Origin: Alistipes indistinctus YIT 12060
GTDB taxonomy: Bacteria; Bacteroidota; Bacteroidia; Bacteroidales; Rikenellaceae
Assembly (NCBI RefSeq): GCF_025144995.1
Contig: NZ_CP102250.1
Span: 1,984,001-2,048,000 of the forward strand
DNA length: 64,000 nt
Reading direction: 5' to 3'
Part shown: one piece after another, positions 50,829 through 58,863 of the stretch
How positions within the stretch are numbered: position 1 is the stretch's first letter
How the letters are laid out: each line of letters opens with the position of its first letter
Made by a program: the position numbers and the translations under genes
Notes under the pieces: model-generated
What the model was told of the DNA's origin: nothing
Databases searched by the model: none
What the model saw: the letters and a program-made list of their open reading frames with translations, nothing else

Positions 50829-51129
50829 CTTGATAAGAAACGGGACTTTTACAATTCAAATATCCGAATTATATTTTTAACAACCAAACTATCTTAATCT
50901 TTTAGAAGACTTTTTTGTACAACTAATACATTGTTTTTCATTATTATACAATATAGAAAGTTGGACAAATTCAGGTACTTATATGGTCGGTAGGTTTATA
51001 ATCCGGCTCTCATCACTTATCTCAATACTATAAATACAGATCGTATGTTGCGTACTCATTCAACCTTTCAATTAATTCAATATGCTGATATACATTGATT
51101 TATAATACAAAATTATTTCTTATCAAGAG
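50829..51129. repeat. probable invertible promoter segment with 13-bp inverted repeats
   Basis: TCTTGATAAGAAA at 50,829-50,841 recurs as its exact complement TTTCTTATCAAGA at 51,117-51,129, with 275 bp between. Each arm is itself nearly palindromic (TTTCTTGATAAGAAA) around an asymmetric GAT/ATC centre, as in recombinase crossover sites. It lies directly ahead of the upxY capsule locus, where Bacteroides species carry invertible promoters. No recombinase gene is in the window. The inversion itself is inferred. Confidence 0.6.
50858..50889 (-). promoter_or_regulatory. promoter inside the invertible segment, facing away from upxY
   Basis: On the minus strand TTTG (50,886-50,889), 20 bp, GATATTTG (50,858-50,865; one mismatch to TAnnTTTG). 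It reads leftward. After inversion it would lie at about 51,069-51,100 and face upxY, leaving a leader near 130 nt. Confidence 0.5.
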
Positions 51130-51237
51130 ATAGGGCCTTTTTGCGAGAGATATGTATTTATGGTTCGACTGTAATTATCTGATATTATTGCATTTGCAAT
51201 AGTTTCGGAGTCCATAGAGACATCCCTTTTCTAAAAT

Positions 51238-51792
51238 ATGGATGAAAAACAAGCCCCGGAAAAGACACAATGGTACGCCCTTCGGAGTATGCGTCGGTCC
51301 ATATTGGGATGTAAATCGATATTAACGGACTTACATATCGAACACTTCATTCCAATGGTTAAAATCAAGACCCGGACACCATCAGGCCGTTTCAGGTGGA
51401 ATGAACAACCATTGGCATTTAACTATGTATTCGTTCATTCCACGGCTGCCGCACTCAATGACCTGAAACAAACACGCCTTCCAAACCTGTGCTACCTGAT
51501 GCGTCCGAATGAAAAAGGTTTCGACGCAAAAGTCATCGTTCCGGACGAACAGATGCGCAATTTCATCGCTATCGCAGGAACGAGCGAGGAACGTATACTC
51601 TATTTACCCTATTCGGAAGTGGATTTAGCTCATGGAGACCGCGTACGCATAACCGGGGGCACATTCGAGGGGGTGGAGGGCATCTACCAAAGAATCAAAG
51701 GTGTACGAGACAAGCAGGTCGTAGTCTGTATCGAAGGTCTCGTGGCTGTTGCTACTGCTACCGTTCCCGCCTATTTGGTCGAAAAAATATAA
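51238..51792 (+). CDS. UpxY-family transcription antiterminator (NusG-like)
   Basis: 184 aa. The NusG N-terminal domain begins with QWYALRSMRRS (the WY-AL-R motif), continues EHFIPMVKIKTR and LAFNYVFVHS, and a KOW motif follows at about 137-152 (HGDRVRITGGTFEGVEG). In Bacteroides, UpxY proteins bind the 5' leader of their own capsule operon and prevent early termination. This is the first gene of the capsule locus, which fits. It lies 109 bp after the right inverted-repeat arm. It is a specialised paralogue, not the housekeeping NusG. Confidence 0.93.
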   Translation: MDEKQAPEKTQWYALRSMRRSILGCKSILTDLHIEHFIPMVKIKTRTPSGRFRWNEQPLAFNYVFVHSTAAALNDLKQTRLPNLCYLMRPNEKGFDAKVIVPDEQMRNFIAIAGTSEERILYLPYSEVDLAHGDRVRITGGTFEGVEGIYQRIKGVRDKQVVVCIEGLVAVATATVPAYLVEKI

Positions 51793-51816
51793 CCTGCAAA
51801 AGGGATCCCCCTGAAT

Positions 51817-52671
51817 ATGAATCCAGAAAAACTGAAGAACCTTCTTCCGTTTCTGTATAATCATCGTGTCCGCGCGCAAAGCGCATGCCGGATGGATGCG
51901 CTCTCACGGATGTATCTCGCCGTTAACGATCTGATATGCGTGTCGGCCATCGACGATTATGAAAACAGGAAGAAGATCACCCATAAAATCAATGCGCTTT
52001 ACAGGGTTATTGACCGAACCTCTGCAAGCGGTTTAAGACGGATGTATCGCCTGACCAAAGAGAGTACGTTAACCGTCTATGGAATAAAAGACACAGAGTG
52101 CAGCAGGTTGTATAATGATCTCTTAGCCGGTTATGTGAAAAATCCCGATCCTGCACAGGAACTGGACATCATGGCATGTATTGTCTATGAACTGGGCAGC
52201 ATTGCGGATGACGTCACGGGACTGGACTATTATCCATTTTTCCAAACCAAATGCAGGCAATGGATCAATGAACTGGATACGGATGGTCGTTGGGAAGGAA
52301 TTTCACAAGAAACAGCCGTACGCCGACTGGCCCTGCTACAAGACAACAGTTGCATATTCAGGGATGACCGTTTCGATGATACGCTTTTGCAGGCATACAA
52401 TTATTACAGCGAACAGCTCACCCTGCCTATGAAAATAACTGCCGACCAACTTCCTTTGTTCGGTGCATGGTATGACCTGTTGCGGATTCCTGGCATATTC
52501 CCATATGTTCCCAAGAGACTGAAACAAGTCGCCCGATTGATGGAACAGTTTGCATCGCAAGTGAAACCCCGTTCCGATGCATGGTACCTCGCTATCAGTT
52601 ATGCCGTGGTACAATGTTGTTCCGATCTGATGGACGACTTGCAGCAAGAGGCGATTCAGGAGGCAGGGTAG
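51817..52671 (+). CDS. unrecognised helical protein in the UpxZ position
   Basis: 284 aa, soluble, mostly helical, with no motif I can name. It begins MNPEKLKNLLPFLYNHRVRA and contains several Tyr/Leu-rich helices. In Bacteroides capsule loci the gene after upxY is upxZ, whose product inhibits antitermination at other capsule loci, but UpxZ is near 160 aa. This protein is much longer, so homology is unproven. It begins 25 bp after upxY and is surely cotranscribed, so a regulatory role is the best guess. Confidence 0.6.
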   Translation: MNPEKLKNLLPFLYNHRVRAQSACRMDALSRMYLAVNDLICVSAIDDYENRKKITHKINALYRVIDRTSASGLRRMYRLTKESTLTVYGIKDTECSRLYNDLLAGYVKNPDPAQELDIMACIVYELGSIADDVTGLDYYPFFQTKCRQWINELDTDGRWEGISQETAVRRLALLQDNSCIFRDDRFDDTLLQAYNYYSEQLTLPMKITADQLPLFGAWYDLLRIPGIFPYVPKRLKQVARLMEQFASQVKPRSDAWYLAISYAVVQCCSDLMDDLQQEAIQEAG

Positions 52672-52748
52672 GATAGCAGGAAGCGGGACGGGAGCACGGA
52701 ACGAATAGCATTTCTAACGATATACAAGTTCATACCAAATAAGACTCT

Positions 52749-53642
52749 ATGAAAGGCATTGTATTGGCTGGGGGGTCTGGTACGCGGTTGTACCCGATCA
52801 CGAAGGGAGTTTCCAAGCAGTTGCTCCCGATCTACGACAAGCCGATGATCTACTATCCGCTGTCGGTTTTGATGCTGGCCGGAATCCGGGAGATCCTGGT
52901 GATCTCCACCCCCTGTGACCTGCCCTCTTTCCGGCGGCTGCTGGGCGACGGATCCGATTATGGGGTACATCTCTCTTATGCCGAACAGCCGTCGCCCGAC
53001 GGGCTCGCGCAGGCGTTCCTGATCGGCGAGGAATTTATCGGCGACGATGCCGTATGCCTCGTACTCGGGGACAACATCTTCCAGGGGGCCGGATTCTCCG
53101 AGCTGCTGGCAGGGGCAGTACGCACCGCCGAAGCGGAAAAAAAGGCAACCGTATTCGGATACTGGGTCGACGATCCCCAGCGGTACGGCGTGGCGGAGTT
53201 CGACCGCCGGGGAAACTGCCTCTCCATCGAGGAGAAGCCCGCAGAGCCGAAGTCGAACTATGCCGTGGTCGGGCTATACTTCTACCCGAACGAGGTGGTC
53301 TCCGTGGCCAAATCGATTAAACCCTCCGCACGCGGAGAGCTGGAGATCACCTCGGTGAACCAGCGGTTCCTCGCCGAGGGTGCGCTCAAGGTGCAGACCC
53401 TCGGACGCGGCTTCGCCTGGCTCGACACCGGAACGCACGATTCGCTCTCGGAGGCATCCATCTTCGTCGAGGTGCTCGAAAAGCGGCAGGGGCTCAAGAT
53501 CGCATGCCTCGAGGGTATCGCCTACCGCAACGGCTGGATCTCCGAAGGGAAACTGCGCGAGGCGGCCGAACCCATGCTCAAAAACCAGTACGGACAATAC
53601 CTGCTCAAAGTGATCGCAGAGGTCGCCCGCGACGGGCGCTGA
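52749..53642 (+). CDS. rmlA: glucose-1-phosphate thymidylyltransferase
   Basis: 297 aa, the full family length. It joins dTTP and glucose-1-phosphate to give dTDP-glucose, the first step toward dTDP-rhamnose and dTDP-amino sugars. The N-terminal signature [11 protein letters not shown] is at 6-16, [17 protein letters not shown] contains the catalytic Lys, LVLGDNIF holds the metal Asp, and [19 protein letters not shown] is the next conserved block. First of four contiguous rml genes. Confidence 0.96.
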   Translation: MKGIVLAGGSGTRLYPITKGVSKQLLPIYDKPMIYYPLSVLMLAGIREILVISTPCDLPSFRRLLGDGSDYGVHLSYAEQPSPDGLAQAFLIGEEFIGDDAVCLVLGDNIFQGAGFSELLAGAVRTAEAEKKATVFGYWVDDPQRYGVAEFDRRGNCLSIEEKPAEPKSNYAVVGLYFYPNEVVSVAKSIKPSARGELEITSVNQRFLAEGALKVQTLGRGFAWLDTGTHDSLSEASIFVEVLEKRQGLKIACLEGIAYRNGWISEGKLREAAEPMLKNQYGQYLLKVIAEVARDGR

Positions 53643-53809
53643 CCGGGAAACGGGATCAAGACGCATCTCCGCCCTGCCATCGTCCGTCCGTCGCAGCCCG
53701 GTCTTGTCGGGCTGCGAAGCGATCCGGCAGGAGCCCCGGGCGAATCCGGAACATCTGCCAAACACTCTTCTACACCAAAACCCAAAATATAAACGAGGGG
53801 TTCGTCTTT

Positions 53810-54388
53810 ATGAAAGTTATCGAAACTGCGCTCGAAGGGGTCGTGATCCTCGAGCCCGAACTGCACCGCGATGCGCGGGGATACTTTTTTGAAAGCTACT
53901 CACGGCAATTGTTCGACAAATCGGTCCGGCCGGTCCGCTTCGTACAGGACAACGAATCGCGATCCTCATACGGCGTGCTGCGGGGGCTCCATTTCCAGCG
54001 CGGAGAACATGCACAGGGGAAATTGGTGCGCGTCGTGGAAGGTGCCGTACTGGACGTGGCCGTGGACATCCGCCGCGGATCCCCCACATTCGGACGGTAC
54101 GTGGCCGTCGAGCTTTCGGGAGAGAACCACCGCCAGCTGTTCATCCCCCGCGGCTTCGCGCACGGCTTCGCCGTACTGAGCCCCCGCGCGCTTTTCCAGT
54201 ACAAGTGCGATGCGCCTTACGCGCCGCAGAGCGAAGGGGCGATCGCCTGGAACGACCCGCAGATCGGTATCGACTGGCGGCTCGACCCCGCAGACGTGCT
54301 CCTCTCGGAAAAGGACAGCCGCCATCCGCGACTGGATGAGGCGCCCGAACTGTTCGACTATAACACGGATTACTATGCCCAACGATAA
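53810..54388 (+). CDS. rmlC: dTDP-4-dehydrorhamnose 3,5-epimerase
   Basis: 192 aa from ATG at MKVIETALEG. It inverts carbons 3 and 5 of dTDP-4-keto-6-deoxyglucose. A cupin fold: YFFESYSRQLF, QDNESRSSYGVLRGLHFQ (with catalytic His in RGLHFQ), VAVDIRRGSPTFG, FIPRGFAHGFAVLS and KCDAPYAP. The longer upstream frame is shadow sequence without family blocks. The 3' end overlaps rmlD by 14 bases. Confidence 0.95.
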   Translation: MKVIETALEGVVILEPELHRDARGYFFESYSRQLFDKSVRPVRFVQDNESRSSYGVLRGLHFQRGEHAQGKLVRVVEGAVLDVAVDIRRGSPTFGRYVAVELSGENHRQLFIPRGFAHGFAVLSPRALFQYKCDAPYAPQSEGAIAWNDPQIGIDWRLDPADVLLSEKDSRHPRLDEAPELFDYNTDYYAQR

Positions 54389-55616
54389 AACGGCGGCGGC
54401 ACAGGCCCCCGCAACGGCGGAGAAAACCGCAGGCGCAGCGCCGGACACAGCGGCAACTGCTGCAAAAACAGCCCCGGCGACAACGCCCCCCACAGCTACG
54501 GCGGGAAGCGCAACGCTCCCCGGAACCGGCAGGCGCACCGCAGCCATAACCGTGCTCGTCACAGGAGCCAACGGGCAGCTGGGCAACGAAATGCGCAGGA
54601 TCGCGGCGACAGATGCGACAACAGCCCCGGCGACAACGCCCCCCACAGCTACGGCGGGAAGCGCAACGCTCCCCGGAACCGGCAGGCGCACCGCAGCCAT
54701 AACCGTGCTCGTCACAGGAGCCAACGGGCAGCTGGGCAACGAAATGCGCAGGATCGCGGCGACAGATGCGACAACAGCCCCGGCGGCAGCAACCGCTCCG
54801 GGCAACGTCCGCTACCTGTTCACCGACGTCGCCGAGCTGGACATCACCGATCCCCAAGCCGTGCGGCGCACGATGCGCGAGAACGACGTGGAGGTGATCG
54901 TCAACTGCGCCGCATACACCAACGTCAACAAAGCCGAAGAGGACGAAGCCACGGCGGACCTGCTCAACCACCGCGCAGTGGCGAACCTCGCTGCCGCAGC
55001 CCGGGAACGGGGAGCCACGCTGATCCACATCTCCACCGATTACGTCTTCGGAGGGGACGGAAACGTCCCCCGCCGCGAGGACGATCCCGTAAGGCCGCTG
55101 GGCGTATACGGACGCACGAAGCTCGCCGGGGAGAAGGCCATCGCCGAAGCCGGCTGTGCCGCACTGATCCTGCGTACCGCATGGCTCTACTCCGAGTTCG
55201 GAAACAACTTCGTCAAGACCATGCTCCGGCTAACGGCCCAGACGCCCCGGGTAAAAGTGGTCTTCGACCAGGCGGGAACGCCCACGTACGCCGCAGACCT
55301 CGCCGGGGCCATACACCGCATGATCTCCTCGGGGGCATACCGGGGAAACGAAGGGACTTACCACTTTTCCAACGAAGGGGTATGCTCCTGGTACGACTTC
55401 GCTCACGAAATCGCGGTACTGGCAGGGCTCGACCCCGCACGGGTGATACCCTGCCACTCCGAAGAGTTCCCCTCCCCTGTCGAAAGGCCCCGCTATTCCG
55501 TGCTCGACAAAACCAAAATCAAAGAGACTTTCAACCTAACGATACCCTACTGGCGCGATGCGCTCGAGCGATGTCTCGAACGCCTGGGGGCGCAAACGGC
55601 CGGCACGGCAATCTAA
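54375..55616 (+). CDS. rmlD: dTDP-4-dehydrorhamnose reductase with N-terminal duplication
   Basis: 413 aa versus a usual 285-300. It reduces dTDP-4-keto-rhamnose to dTDP-rhamnose with NAD(P)H. Normal RmlD begins at the nucleotide-binding VLVTGANGQLGNEMRRIA. Here that block occurs twice (about residues 59-75 and 110-126), because 51 codons are perfectly duplicated, and an Ala/Thr-rich stretch of about 50 residues comes first. From VRYLFTDVAELDITD on it is a normal enzyme: NCAAYTNVNKAEED, STDYVFGGDG, YGRTKLAGEKAI (YxxxK). The reading frame is open. Whether the fold tolerates the extra copy is unknown. Confidence 0.93.
   Translation: MPNDKTAAAQAPATAEKTAGAAPDTAATAAKTAPATTPPTATAGSATLPGTGRRTAAITVLVTGANGQLGNEMRRIAATDATTAPATTPPTATAGSATLPGTGRRTAAITVLVTGANGQLGNEMRRIAATDATTAPAAATAPGNVRYLFTDVAELDITDPQAVRRTMRENDVEVIVNCAAYTNVNKAEEDEATADLLNHRAVANLAAAARERGATLIHISTDYVFGGDGNVPRREDDPVRPLGVYGRTKLAGEKAIAEAGCAALILRTAWLYSEFGNNFVKTMLRLTAQTPRVKVVFDQAGTPTYAADLAGAIHRMISSGAYRGNEGTYHFSNEGVCSWYDFAHEIAVLAGLDPARVIPCHSEEFPSPVERPRYSVLDKTKIKETFNLTIPYWRDALERCLERLGAQTAGTAI
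54467..54785 (+). repeat. perfect 153-bp tandem duplication in rmlD
   Basis: 54,467-54,619 and 54,620-54,772 are identical, followed by 13 more matching bases to 54,785. The period of 153 bp is 51 codons, so the frame is kept. Each unit holds the GANGQLG nucleotide-binding motif and an Ala/Thr-rich linker. Confidence 0.97.
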
Positions 55617-55628
55617 CTCTCCTTGCAT

Positions 55629-56744
55629 ATGACCTTCCAACGCAATTTACTCGTCACCGGCGGAGCCGGTTTTATCGGCAGCCATGTAGTACGGCTGCTG
55701 GTCAACAAATATCCCCAATACCGAATCGTCAACCTCGACAAACTGACCTATGCCGGAAACCTCGCAAACCTGGCGGACATCGAGAACGCGCCGAACTACA
55801 CCTTCGTAAAGGCGGACATCTGCGACTTCGAGAAGATGCTGGAAACCTTCCGGACATACCGAATCGACGGGGTCATACACCTCGCAGCGGAAAGCCATGT
55901 CGACCGGTCGATCAAGGATCCTTTCACCTTCGCACGGACAAATGTAATGGGAACCCTCTCCCTGCTCCAGGCGGCAAAAGAGTTCTGGAACGGAGATTAC
56001 CAGGGAAAGCGATTTTACCACATATCCACCGACGAAGTCTACGGGGCACTCGAGCTCACAAAACCCCACGGTGAACCCGACGGAAACGAATGCGGAGGCG
56101 GACCCTACGGCGAGGAGTTCTTCACCGAAACGACAAAATACGACCCGCACAGCCCGTATTCGGCCAGCAAAGCCTCTTCGGACCACTTCGTCAGGGCATT
56201 CCACGACACGTACGGAATGCCCACCCTCGTCACCAACTGCTCGAACAACTACGGGCCGTTCCAGTTTCCCGAAAAGCTGATCCCGCTGTTCATCAACAAC
56301 ATCCGGCACAACAAGCCCCTGCCCGTATACGGTAAAGGTGAAAACGTACGCGACTGGCTGTATGTCGAGGACCACGCAAGGGCCATAGACCTCATTTTCC
56401 ACGAAGGTAAAATTGCCGGTACATACAACATCGGAGGCTTCAACGAATGGAAGAACATCGACCTGATAAAGGTCGTCATCAAAACCGTCGACCGACTCCT
56501 GGGCAGGCCGGAAGGGACCAGCGAAAAACTGATTACCTACGTCACAGACAGGGCCGGACACGACCTGCGATACGCTATAGACTCCTCCAAACTCAAAAAC
56601 GAACTCGGATGGGAACCGACACTCCAGTTCGAAGAAGGCATCGAAAAAACCGTCCGTTGGTACCTCGATAACCAAAAATGGATCGATAACGTTACATCCG
56701 GTCAATACCAAAAATATTACTCCGAAATGTACGAAAACCGGTGA
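55629..56744 (+). CDS. rmlB: dTDP-glucose 4,6-dehydratase
   Basis: 371 aa from the ATG (an upstream TTG is less likely). It makes dTDP-4-keto-6-deoxyglucose, the branch point for rhamnose and the amino sugar made further down the locus. Extended [13 protein letters not shown] at 10-19, ISTDEVYGAL, YSASKASSDHFV with the YxxxK pair, NCSNNYGPFQFPEKLIP, and RDWLYVEDHARA, all family blocks. Slightly longer than many RmlB (about 350) because of an insertion ahead of YSASK. Confidence 0.96.
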   Translation: MTFQRNLLVTGGAGFIGSHVVRLLVNKYPQYRIVNLDKLTYAGNLANLADIENAPNYTFVKADICDFEKMLETFRTYRIDGVIHLAAESHVDRSIKDPFTFARTNVMGTLSLLQAAKEFWNGDYQGKRFYHISTDEVYGALELTKPHGEPDGNECGGGPYGEEFFTETTKYDPHSPYSASKASSDHFVRAFHDTYGMPTLVTNCSNNYGPFQFPEKLIPLFINNIRHNKPLPVYGKGENVRDWLYVEDHARAIDLIFHEGKIAGTYNIGGFNEWKNIDLIKVVIKTVDRLLGRPEGTSEKLITYVTDRAGHDLRYAIDSSKLKNELGWEPTLQFEEGIEKTVRWYLDNQKWIDNVTSGQYQKYYSEMYENR

Positions 56745-56757
56745 AACAATTTGAATT

Positions 56758-57162
56758 ATGACCCACGCAGCGAAGATCATCAACCTGCCGAAAATACTTG
56801 ACAAACGCGGAAACCTCTCTTTCATTGAAGAGAAGCGCCATGTGCCTTTCGAAATTCACAGAACATACTGGATTTACGATGTCCCGGGAGGCGAAGTCCG
56901 AGGCGGACATGCATATCGTGAAAACGAGGAACTGGTCATTGCCCTCAGCGGAAGTTTCGACGTTGTCCTGCACGACGGCAAGCAGGAACAGCGATTCAGT
57001 CTGAACCGTTCGTATTATGGACTTTATATTCCAAAAATGACGTGGCGCATGCTCGAAAATTTTTCGACCAATGCACTGGCACTCATTCTCTCATCGACTA
57101 CCTACGACTCTAAAGATTATATCCGCGACTTCGATCAATTCATAATTGAAGGATGCCGATGA
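56758..57162 (+). CDS. dTDP-4-keto-6-deoxyhexose 3,4-ketoisomerase (FdtA/QdtA type)
   Basis: 134 aa, a small cupin. It moves the keto group from C4 to C3 of dTDP-4-keto-6-deoxyglucose, preparing C3 for amination. Blocks: DKRGNLSFIEE, RTYWIYDVPGGEVRGGHAY, ALSGSFDVVLHDG, YGLYIPKMTWRML and STTYDSKDYIRDFDQF. FdtA gives the galacto and QdtA the gluco product; sequence by eye cannot separate them. Its stop overlaps the start of a broken acyltransferase gene by 4 bases. Confidence 0.9.
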   Translation: MTHAAKIINLPKILDKRGNLSFIEEKRHVPFEIHRTYWIYDVPGGEVRGGHAYRENEELVIALSGSFDVVLHDGKQEQRFSLNRSYYGLYIPKMTWRMLENFSTNALALILSSTTYDSKDYIRDFDQFIIEGCR

Positions 57163-57989
57163 TCCGCTCATTGACCGGATGGCGATACGTTTTCGCTGTC
57201 GTGATTTTTTTTTGCACCATTATCTGATCGACGGTAAATCGGCCTTGCAGGCAGGAGGTGTGATCGGAGTAACGTTTTTTTTCATACTGAGCTGGCTTCT
57301 ACTCGCTTACGACTATAAAAAAACGTTTGCTGACCCGGGAAATGACAACATGTGATTTTTGGAAAGCCAGAGTGGTCAAGCTATATCCGCTTCATCTTTT
57401 GTGTTTCGCTGCAATATTTCTGCTAGGTATTCGCTCTTTTGCCATGACAGACCTACCCAAAGCGGCTCTGAACCTGCTCCTTTTGCAAAGCTGGGTTCCG
57501 CTGTCCGACTACTATATGTCATACAATGCCGTATCATGGTTTTGATCGGACGAATTGTTTTTCTACCTGATGTTCCCGTTCGTCCTACCCGTTTTGTTAA
57601 ACAGCTATACATGTTCACAATTAGTTCGTTATAAGTAATTTACACTCCACCAAACACCACCTGCATCACGAGAAACGCATTGCGTATTACCCAAATCAAC
57701 GGGAGCCCCGCAAACGGCGTAAGCCGCTACAAAACCGGACGGGAGGCATCTTCTCACAAGGGTTGTCCTGTCGTGCCGTACAATTGTTCAGGAAAGCCAG
57801 TTTTTGTTTTTATCTAATTCATTAACAAGCCATTCTGGTCGGACGTACCTTTGCCGCCAAAGCCAGTCTCGACACGGACAACCTACCGGCCCTACTCGTT
57901 TTTCTCGTGCTTACCACGCTAGCAGTGTGGCTTGCCTGAAATGGATCGAACGCCCCATAACCCGATGGTTAAAACGCAAACTTACATAA
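57159..57989 (+). pseudogene. broken acyltransferase family 3 gene
   Basis: The start MIRSLTGWRYVFAVVIFFCT is that of an acyltransferase-3 protein and overlaps the ketoisomerase stop. The rest is spread over frames: LQAGGVIGVTFFFILSWLLL, then WKARVVKLYPLHLLCFAAIF and LLLLQSWVPLSDYYMSYNAV, and the C-terminal CLKWIERPITRWLKRKL near 57,933-57,983. Several stops and frameshifts break it, and about 200 bp near 57,620-57,840 no longer match the family, with a large part of the middle missing. It once decorated the capsule sugar, by family role. Confidence 0.8.
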
Positions 57990-57993
57990 TATC

Positions 57994-58416
57994 ATGCTGA
58001 AATCTGTGTATGATTGTTCGGTGATCGAACTGCCGCGCATAGAGAACGCAAAAGGGAACATTACACCAGTACACAGTGGGATTAACCTGCCGTTCGAGAT
58101 CGCCCGGATTTTCTATTTGTACGACATCCCTGGAGGTGAGGCTCGCGGAGCGCATGCCCATCGCGAATGCCATCAGTTCCTGGTTGCGGCGAGCGGTAGC
58201 TTCGAGGTCGTGCTCGATGACGGGTACAACAAACGGACCGTCACGCTTAATCGGCCTTACTTCGGTTTGCACATCCCGCCGGGTATCTGGGCTGCCGAGC
58301 AAGGCTTTTCTTCGGGTTCGATCTGCCTGGTACTAACCTCGCACATTTACGACGAGGCCGACTATATCCGTGATTATGCATCATTCATCAATTACACCCG
58401 CCATGAAACCAAGTAA
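57994..58416 (+). CDS. second 3,4-ketoisomerase-like cupin (FdtA/QdtA/WxcM type)
   Basis: 140 aa. Same fold and blocks as the gene at 56.8 kb: NAKGNITPVHSG, RIFYLYDIPGGEARGAHAHR, AASGSFEVVLDDG, YFGLHIPPGIWAAEQGF and SHIYDEADYIRDYASF. Here the AHAHRECHQ segment has one His more than its paralogue (GHAYRENEE), and this form is the more typical. Two isomerases in one locus could give both galacto and gluco products, or one may be a redundant copy. It overlaps the MaoC-like gene by 14 bases. Confidence 0.88.
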   Translation: MLKSVYDCSVIELPRIENAKGNITPVHSGINLPFEIARIFYLYDIPGGEARGAHAHRECHQFLVAASGSFEVVLDDGYNKRTVTLNRPYFGLHIPPGIWAAEQGFSSGSICLVLTSHIYDEADYIRDYASFINYTRHETK

Positions 58417-58861
58417 ACTCGGACTCTACTTCGACGAATTCGTCGTCGGTGAGACCGTCGAGCATGCTCTTTCCAAAACCGTTTTCGAAAGCGATAACAA
58501 TTTCTTCAGCCTGCTCACGATGAACCACCATCCGGTACACACCAATCTGGACTATGCACGCAAGAACCAGCATGGCCAGCTCCTAGTCGTCGGTACACTG
58601 GTCTTTTCACTTGTTGTCGGCATGACTGTTCCCGATATCAGCGGTAAAGCGATTGCCAATCTGGGATATGAAGATATCAAACATCTCAGACCGGTATTTA
58701 TCAACGATACACTGTACGCAAAAACCATCGTCCTCGATAAACGAGAATCGAAGTCTAAACCCGACCGGGGAATCGTTCATGTCGAAACCGTAGGCTATAA
58801 CCAACATGATGAAGCAGTGATCAGTTTCCGCCGTCACGTTCTCGTCAAAAAACAAGCATAA
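58403..58861 (+). CDS. MaoC-like acyl dehydratase
   Basis: 152 aa, a single hotdog domain. The start MKPSKLGLYFDEFVVGETVEH matches the N-terminus of MaoC proteins. The hydratase motif region reads LLTMNHHPVHTNLDYARKNQ, with conserved Asp/His-like residues, followed by GQLLVVGTLVFSLVVGM. These enzymes add water to enoyl-CoA. Paired with the citrate-lyase-beta-like gene (2-bp gap), as in the mesaconyl-CoA hydratase/beta-methylmalyl-CoA lyase pair. A CoA thioester in a capsule locus suggests that an unusual acyl group is made for the glycan; that is inference. Confidence 0.85.
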   Translation: MKPSKLGLYFDEFVVGETVEHALSKTVFESDNNFFSLLTMNHHPVHTNLDYARKNQHGQLLVVGTLVFSLVVGMTVPDISGKAIANLGYEDIKHLRPVFINDTLYAKTIVLDKRESKSKPDRGIVHVETVGYNQHDEAVISFRRHVLVKKQA

Positions 58862-58863
58862 TC

